Positions 5,556 to 6,325 of a stretch of 6,325 bases of DNA are shown piece by piece. How positions within the stretch are numbered: the stretch's first letter is position 1; each line of letters starts with the position of its first letter. This DNA is from an uncultured Candidatus Melainabacteria bacterium (GTDB taxonomy: Bacteria > Cyanobacteriota > Vampirovibrionia > Gastranaerophilales > Gastranaerophilaceae), in NCBI GenBank assembly GCA_937898445.1, contig CALEJY010000018.1, forward strand, positions 1 through 6,325, in the 5' to 3' direction. The translations under genes and the position numbers were made by a program. The notes beneath the pieces were generated by a model. The model was not told the origin of the DNA. It did no database searches and worked only from the letters and a program-made list of their open reading frames with translations.

Positions 5556-6325
5556 TTACTTCCCATACGAATAATTTGACGGAATTTTCCAGTTATTGCC
5601 GATGATTTCTTTTGCACAGCCACGTGGTGAAATCCCCTTATCTGTTCCACGAGTAAACGTGAATACGTCATAACACAATTTATTAGGCTTTTTCGGCCCA
5701 TTTACATCTATATAAAAGTAATTAACATAACTAGGAGAACCATCAATATTAGTCGTATTTCTCGGCATAAAAATTACAGTACCATCAACTAATTTGAAAA
5801 AAAGTCGAGTTTCATCAGTAACTAAGCTCCACCACTGTCCAGACCACTCTACATTATTTAAGTAGTGATACCCACAATCATTATCATCCATGCAGATTTG
5901 CGCTGAATTAAAATACGGTTTTATATAAGTAGTCCAAAAATCTTGAACATCCATTTGCGACCCCATCGGCCAATCTTTCATATCTCCGTTATCAATTTCC
6001 GACATCCTAAAGCCATTCGCAACAGTCGCATAAGATTTTTTGAACTGAGCCATCAAAACATTTTCTCTATAATTTGCAACCAAAGTCGGAATAGTCAACG
6101 CTGCAACAACACCGATGATACCAAGAGTGATGAGGACTTCGGCCAATGTGAAAGCAGATCGTTTGAGTGAAAAGTGAGAAGTGAAACGTGAAAAGTCCGT
6201 ATCGATAAAGTTACTTTCTTTTATATCACCAACACTTCCTTCTTTCCCCTCTCTCTTTGTGAAAGGGAGCAGTTGTTCATGAGCATGAGCGAACGTTACA
6301 AATGCGGGAGAGGGTTCTTCTTTAC
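5556..6325 (-). CDS. Type IV prepilin-like protein with extended leader, 5' end beyond right edge
   Basis: A pilin or pseudopilin that would be inserted in the inner membrane, cleaved by prepilin peptidase and assembled into a pilus or type II secretion-like filament. The cleavage region reads KRSA|FTLAEVLITLG: Phe+1 (codon 6150-6152) and the conserved Glu+5, followed by a ~25-residue hydrophobic helix (VLITLGIIGVVAALTIP). The residue before the cut is Ala instead of the usual Gly. The mature part is 198 residues with four cysteines (about 87, 93, 160 and 179), a possible disulphide pair or two, and a YIDVNGPKKPNKLCYDVFTF stretch resembling a conserved motif of these prepilins. A TTG at 6146 could be taken as the start, but it encodes Leu+3 of the pilin signature and has no ribosome-binding site. 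The frame stays open for 59 more codons to the window edge with no ATG, GTG or TTG, so the true start lies outside. That upstream part is repeat-rich. Confidence 0.85.
   Translation of the reverse strand, partial: KEEPSPAFVTFAHAHEQLLPFTKREGKEGSVGDIKESNFIDTDFSRFTSHFSLKRSAFTLAEVLITLGIIGVVAALTIPTLVANYRENVLMAQFKKSYATVANGFRMSEIDNGDMKDWPMGSQMDVQDFWTTYIKPYFNSAQICMDDNDCGYHYLNNVEWSGQWWSLVTDETRLFFKLVDGTVIFMPRNTTNIDGSPSYVNYFYIDVNGPKKPNKLCYDVFTFTRGTDKGISPRGCAKEIIGNNWKIPSNYSYGK
6167..6194. repeat. Four-copy 7-base tandem repeat (GTGAAAA type)
   Basis: Plus strand: GTGAAAA (6167-6173), GTGAGAA (6174-6180), GTGAAAC (6181-6187), GTGAAAA (6188-6194), followed by another GT. On the minus strand it lies in the open prepilin frame and encodes the Phe/Ser/Thr-rich run FSRFTSHFSL just before the cleavage region. 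As the unit is not a multiple of three, gain or loss of a copy would shift the frame. Confidence 0.7.
6247..6314. repeat. Imperfect 68-base inverted repeat, possible dispersed palindromic element
   Basis: Outer arms CCCTCTC (6247-6253) and GAGAGGG (6308-6314) pair perfectly, and a second pair TTTGT (6256-6260) with ACAAA (6298-6302) continues the stem after an asymmetric bulge. An inner pair GTTC (6275-6278) and GAAC (6291-6294) encloses two direct ATGAGC copies (6279-6290). The CCCTCTC/GAGAGGG pattern resembles palindromic repeats scattered through many bacterial genomes. Read on the minus strand it is in the prepilin frame (KEEPSPAFVTF, then AHAHEQLLPFTKREG). Whether it recurs elsewhere in the genome cannot be seen here. 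Confidence 0.5.

Noticed and set aside
5943..6170. Plus-strand 75-residue open frame opposite the prepilin.
   Set aside because: Antisense to the prepilin signature codons; no ribosome-binding site or recognisable protein features.

Overview
The window looks like an AT-rich chromosomal segment of a gut-type uncultured bacterium, most likely Gastranaerophilales (Melainabacteria/Vampirovibrionia, the non-photosynthetic sisters of Cyanobacteria). This is an inference. It rests on the low GC content, on a type IV prepilin-like protein whose N-terminus (FTLAEVLITLG, then a long hydrophobic helix) is very characteristic of that group, and on a pheT that stands apart from pheS, as is common in Cyanobacteria. 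No rRNA, tRNA, CRISPR array or transposase is visible.

Layout. Bases 1 to about 507 (minus strand) hold the N-terminal part of a dicarboxylate/glutamate:cation symporter cut by the left edge. A 157-base intergenic region separates it from a divergent plus-strand gene (686-1309) for an unrecognised, very basic protein with one hydrophobic helix. That gene ends at a strong hairpin terminator (1327-1364), which it shares with the convergent gene at 1363-2256. The convergent gene encodes an RgpF-type (rhamnan synthesis protein F) glycan-assembly protein and is markedly more AT-rich than its neighbours. A short 93-base divergent promoter region follows, with a perfect extended -10 box almost touching the RgpF start codon.

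Next come pheT (2350-4815, full-length phenylalanyl-tRNA synthetase beta chain) and, 58 bases downstream and probably co-transcribed, a secreted protein with two apparent SH3-like domains (4874-5518). From 5556 to the right edge, on the minus strand, lies a prepilin-like gene whose reading frame stays open to the edge of the window. Its upstream part is built of repeats: a four-copy 7-base tandem repeat and a 68-base imperfect inverted repeat.

The genes do not form one pathway. The window is a mosaic of housekeeping (pheT), transport, and cell-surface functions (RgpF-like, SH3-like secreted, prepilin). The most unusual part is the right end, where repeat DNA is read in frame into the N-terminal leader of a prepilin. 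No clearly new multi-gene system is visible.
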